This document shows, one piece after another, positions 6,242 through 7,108 of a stretch of DNA of 7,108 nt. The notes under the pieces are model-generated. The model was not told the DNA's origin. It searched no databases and saw only the letters and a program-made list of their open reading frames with translations. The translations under genes and the position numbers were made by a program. Position 1 is the stretch's first letter; every line of letters begins with the position of its first letter. This stretch comes from Desulfotignum sp. (GTDB lineage: Bacteria > Desulfobacterota > Desulfobacteria > Desulfobacterales > Desulfobacteraceae), in NCBI GenBank assembly GCA_021737445.1, contig JAIPDY010000169.1:1-7108 (forward strand), written 5' to 3'.

Positions 6242-6649
6242 ATGATTCTCCATGACTTCACCTATGAATGGGACGGAAAGAGCAGATCAGGCAGAAAACC
6301 GGTCTCCTGGTGGCCCGGATGCTACCGGGTCAGAATTATCCAGCTGGGAAACCAGGACCGCGGCATAAAATACCTGTTCCCCTTTGCCGTGGTGTTCAGG
6401 CCCGCCAAAACCGATGCCGCCATGAACACCTCACTGGAAAACTATATCCACAATTTTGCCGAAAAGATCAGTGAACAATACCATCTGGACATGACAAAGG
6501 TACTGTGGATCAAAATGGGAGATCCCGTCATGGTGGCCCGGTTGAAACCGGACAGAAAACTGTCTGATGAAACCTTTTACGCCATTTCCTGGCGTCCTGT
6601 CCGGCCCAATGAAATGGCTGCCATTGAACCGGATATCAAGGACTTTTAA
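6242..6649 (+). CDS. Hypothetical protein, 135 aa, last gene of the cupin/GalT-like cluster
   Basis: I do not recognise this protein. It is soluble, with no signal peptide or transmembrane helix. The N-terminus is basic and aromatic (GRKPVSWWPGCYRVRIIQLG, 17-36), followed by a hydrophobic strand YLFPFAVVF (44-52). Next comes a likely amphipathic helix NTSLENYIHNFAEKISEQYH (62-81), then alternating strands VLWIKMG (87-93), VMVARLKP (96-103) and TFYAISWRPV (111-120), and an acidic tail. This suggests a small alpha/beta domain. A strong SD and an 18-base gap place it in the same transcript as the GalT-like gene. The pairing suggests a shared task, but no catalytic motif is visible. Its TAA at 6647-6649 directly abuts the stop of the convergent glutamate dehydrogenase gene. 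Confidence 0.75.
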   Translation: MILHDFTYEWDGKSRSGRKPVSWWPGCYRVRIIQLGNQDRGIKYLFPFAVVFRPAKTDAAMNTSLENYIHNFAEKISEQYHLDMTKVLWIKMGDPVMVARLKPDRKLSDETFYAISWRPVRPNEMAAIEPDIKDF

Positions 6650-7108
6650 TCAAACGATCCCCTGATCCATCATGGCATCGGCCACTTTGACAAATCCGGC
6701 GATATTGGCGCCGTTCACATAGTTGCCTGGGGTGCCGTACTCTTCAGAAGCTGCCAGGCAGTCTGCGTGAATATGCTGCATAATCTTTTTAAGCCTGGCT
6801 TCCACTTCCTGCCTGGACCATTTGATGCGCATGGCGTTCTGGGACATCTCCAGGCCGGAAACCGCCACACCCCCTGCGTTGGCAGCCTTTCCCGGGGCAA
6901 AAAGGATATGGCTGTCCAGGAAGATATCAACCCCGTCCGGTGTGGTGGGCATATTGGCCCCTTCACTCACCACCTGGACCCCGTTGTTGACCAGGTTTTG
7001 GGCATCTTTTTCATTGATTTCGTTTTGGGTGGCTGACGGAAACGCACAGCCTGCCTTATGGTCCCACAAAGGATTGTGATCGGATCCCGGATCCAGAGGG
7101 GTATACAC
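6650..7108 (-). CDS. gdhA: Glutamate dehydrogenase, C-terminal part (5' end outside window)
   Basis: The visible 152 codons end at TGA (6650-6652) and match the C-terminus of hexameric family I glutamate dehydrogenase. Counting from the window edge, motifs are CAFPSATQNE (21-30), SEGANMPTT (48-56), FAPGKAANAGGVAVSGLEMS (70-89) and NYVNGANIAGFVKVADAM (129-146). The enzyme reductively aminates 2-oxoglutarate with ammonium to glutamate, or the reverse, in the cytoplasm. The visible part is the cofactor-binding domain and terminal helices; the catalytic N-terminal domain lies beyond base 7108. The family is commonly NADP-dependent, but the cofactor cannot be read from this piece. A GTG codon falls at the very edge, but homologous sequence must extend upstream, so it is not the start. 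The gene converges on the 135-aa gene with no intervening base and no clear terminator. Confidence 0.95.
   Translation of the reverse strand: MYTPLDPGSDHNPLWDHKAGCAFPSATQNEINEKDAQNLVNNGVQVVSEGANMPTTPDGVDIFLDSHILFAPGKAANAGGVAVSGLEMSQNAMRIKWSRQEVEARLKKIMQHIHADCLAASEEYGTPGNYVNGANIAGFVKVADAMMDQGIV

Noticed and set aside
6697..6713. CGGCG-N7-CGCCG hairpin as terminator
   Set aside because: It lies inside the glutamate dehydrogenase coding sequence near its conserved C-terminus and has no U-tract.
1..7108. Frequent CCGG and CCAGG words as a possible modification or uptake signal
   Set aside because: They are spread through genes in positions explained by common Pro, Arg, Gly and Gln codons. A genome-wide word count would be needed to claim enrichment.
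7106..7108. GTG at the window edge as the start of glutamate dehydrogenase
   Set aside because: The visible part is only the C-terminal third of a roughly 450-residue enzyme, so the frame must continue beyond the window.

Overview
This window most resembles a chromosomal segment of a Desulfobacterales-type sulfate reducer (Desulfobacterota, near Desulfotignum, Desulfobacula or Desulfobacter). That placement is an inference from protein flavour: the glutamate dehydrogenase C-terminus, a PHP/EndoQ-UvrD fusion, a multidomain receiver/GGDEF protein, and moderate-GC, CCGG-rich coding sequence with AT-rich gaps. It was not tested by a search. I see no rRNA, tRNA, CRISPR array, insertion sequence, integrase or phage gene.

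Layout: (1) 1-1891, minus strand: the first 630 codons of a protein joining an EndoQ-like PHP nuclease domain with a zinc-binding insert to a UvrD/PcrA-type superfamily 1 helicase. The rest of the helicase lies outside the window. The frame is open throughout. (2) 1892-2019: AT-rich divergent intergenic region. (3) 2020-3657, plus: a 545-aa protein of the form receiver - helical linker - pseudo-receiver - degenerate GGDEF. The GGDEF signature is replaced by AAQKF, but a cyclic-di-GMP inhibitory-site motif RxxD is kept at the canonical spacing. (4) 3645-3851, minus: a 68-aa HEAT-repeat-like protein overlapping the tail of gene 3 by 13 bp. (5) 3852-4092: AT-rich intergenic region with two inverted repeats. 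(6) 4093-6649, plus: a compact three-gene cluster of a DUF985/Cupin_5 protein, a 547-aa protein with distant features of the HIT/GalT nucleotidyltransferase superfamily, and a 135-aa protein of unknown function. (7) 6650-7108, minus: the C-terminal 152 residues of glutamate dehydrogenase, whose stop codon abuts that of the previous gene.

No single pathway is evident. The helicase-nuclease fusion suggests repair of deaminated or abasic DNA. The receiver/GGDEF protein looks like a c-di-GMP receptor that has lost its catalysis, with the domain plan of Caulobacter PopA. The cupin, GalT-like and unknown genes are probably co-transcribed and are the best candidate for an uncharacterised functional unit; their substrate cannot be read from sequence. 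Glutamate dehydrogenase belongs to ammonium and glutamate metabolism and seems an unrelated neighbour.
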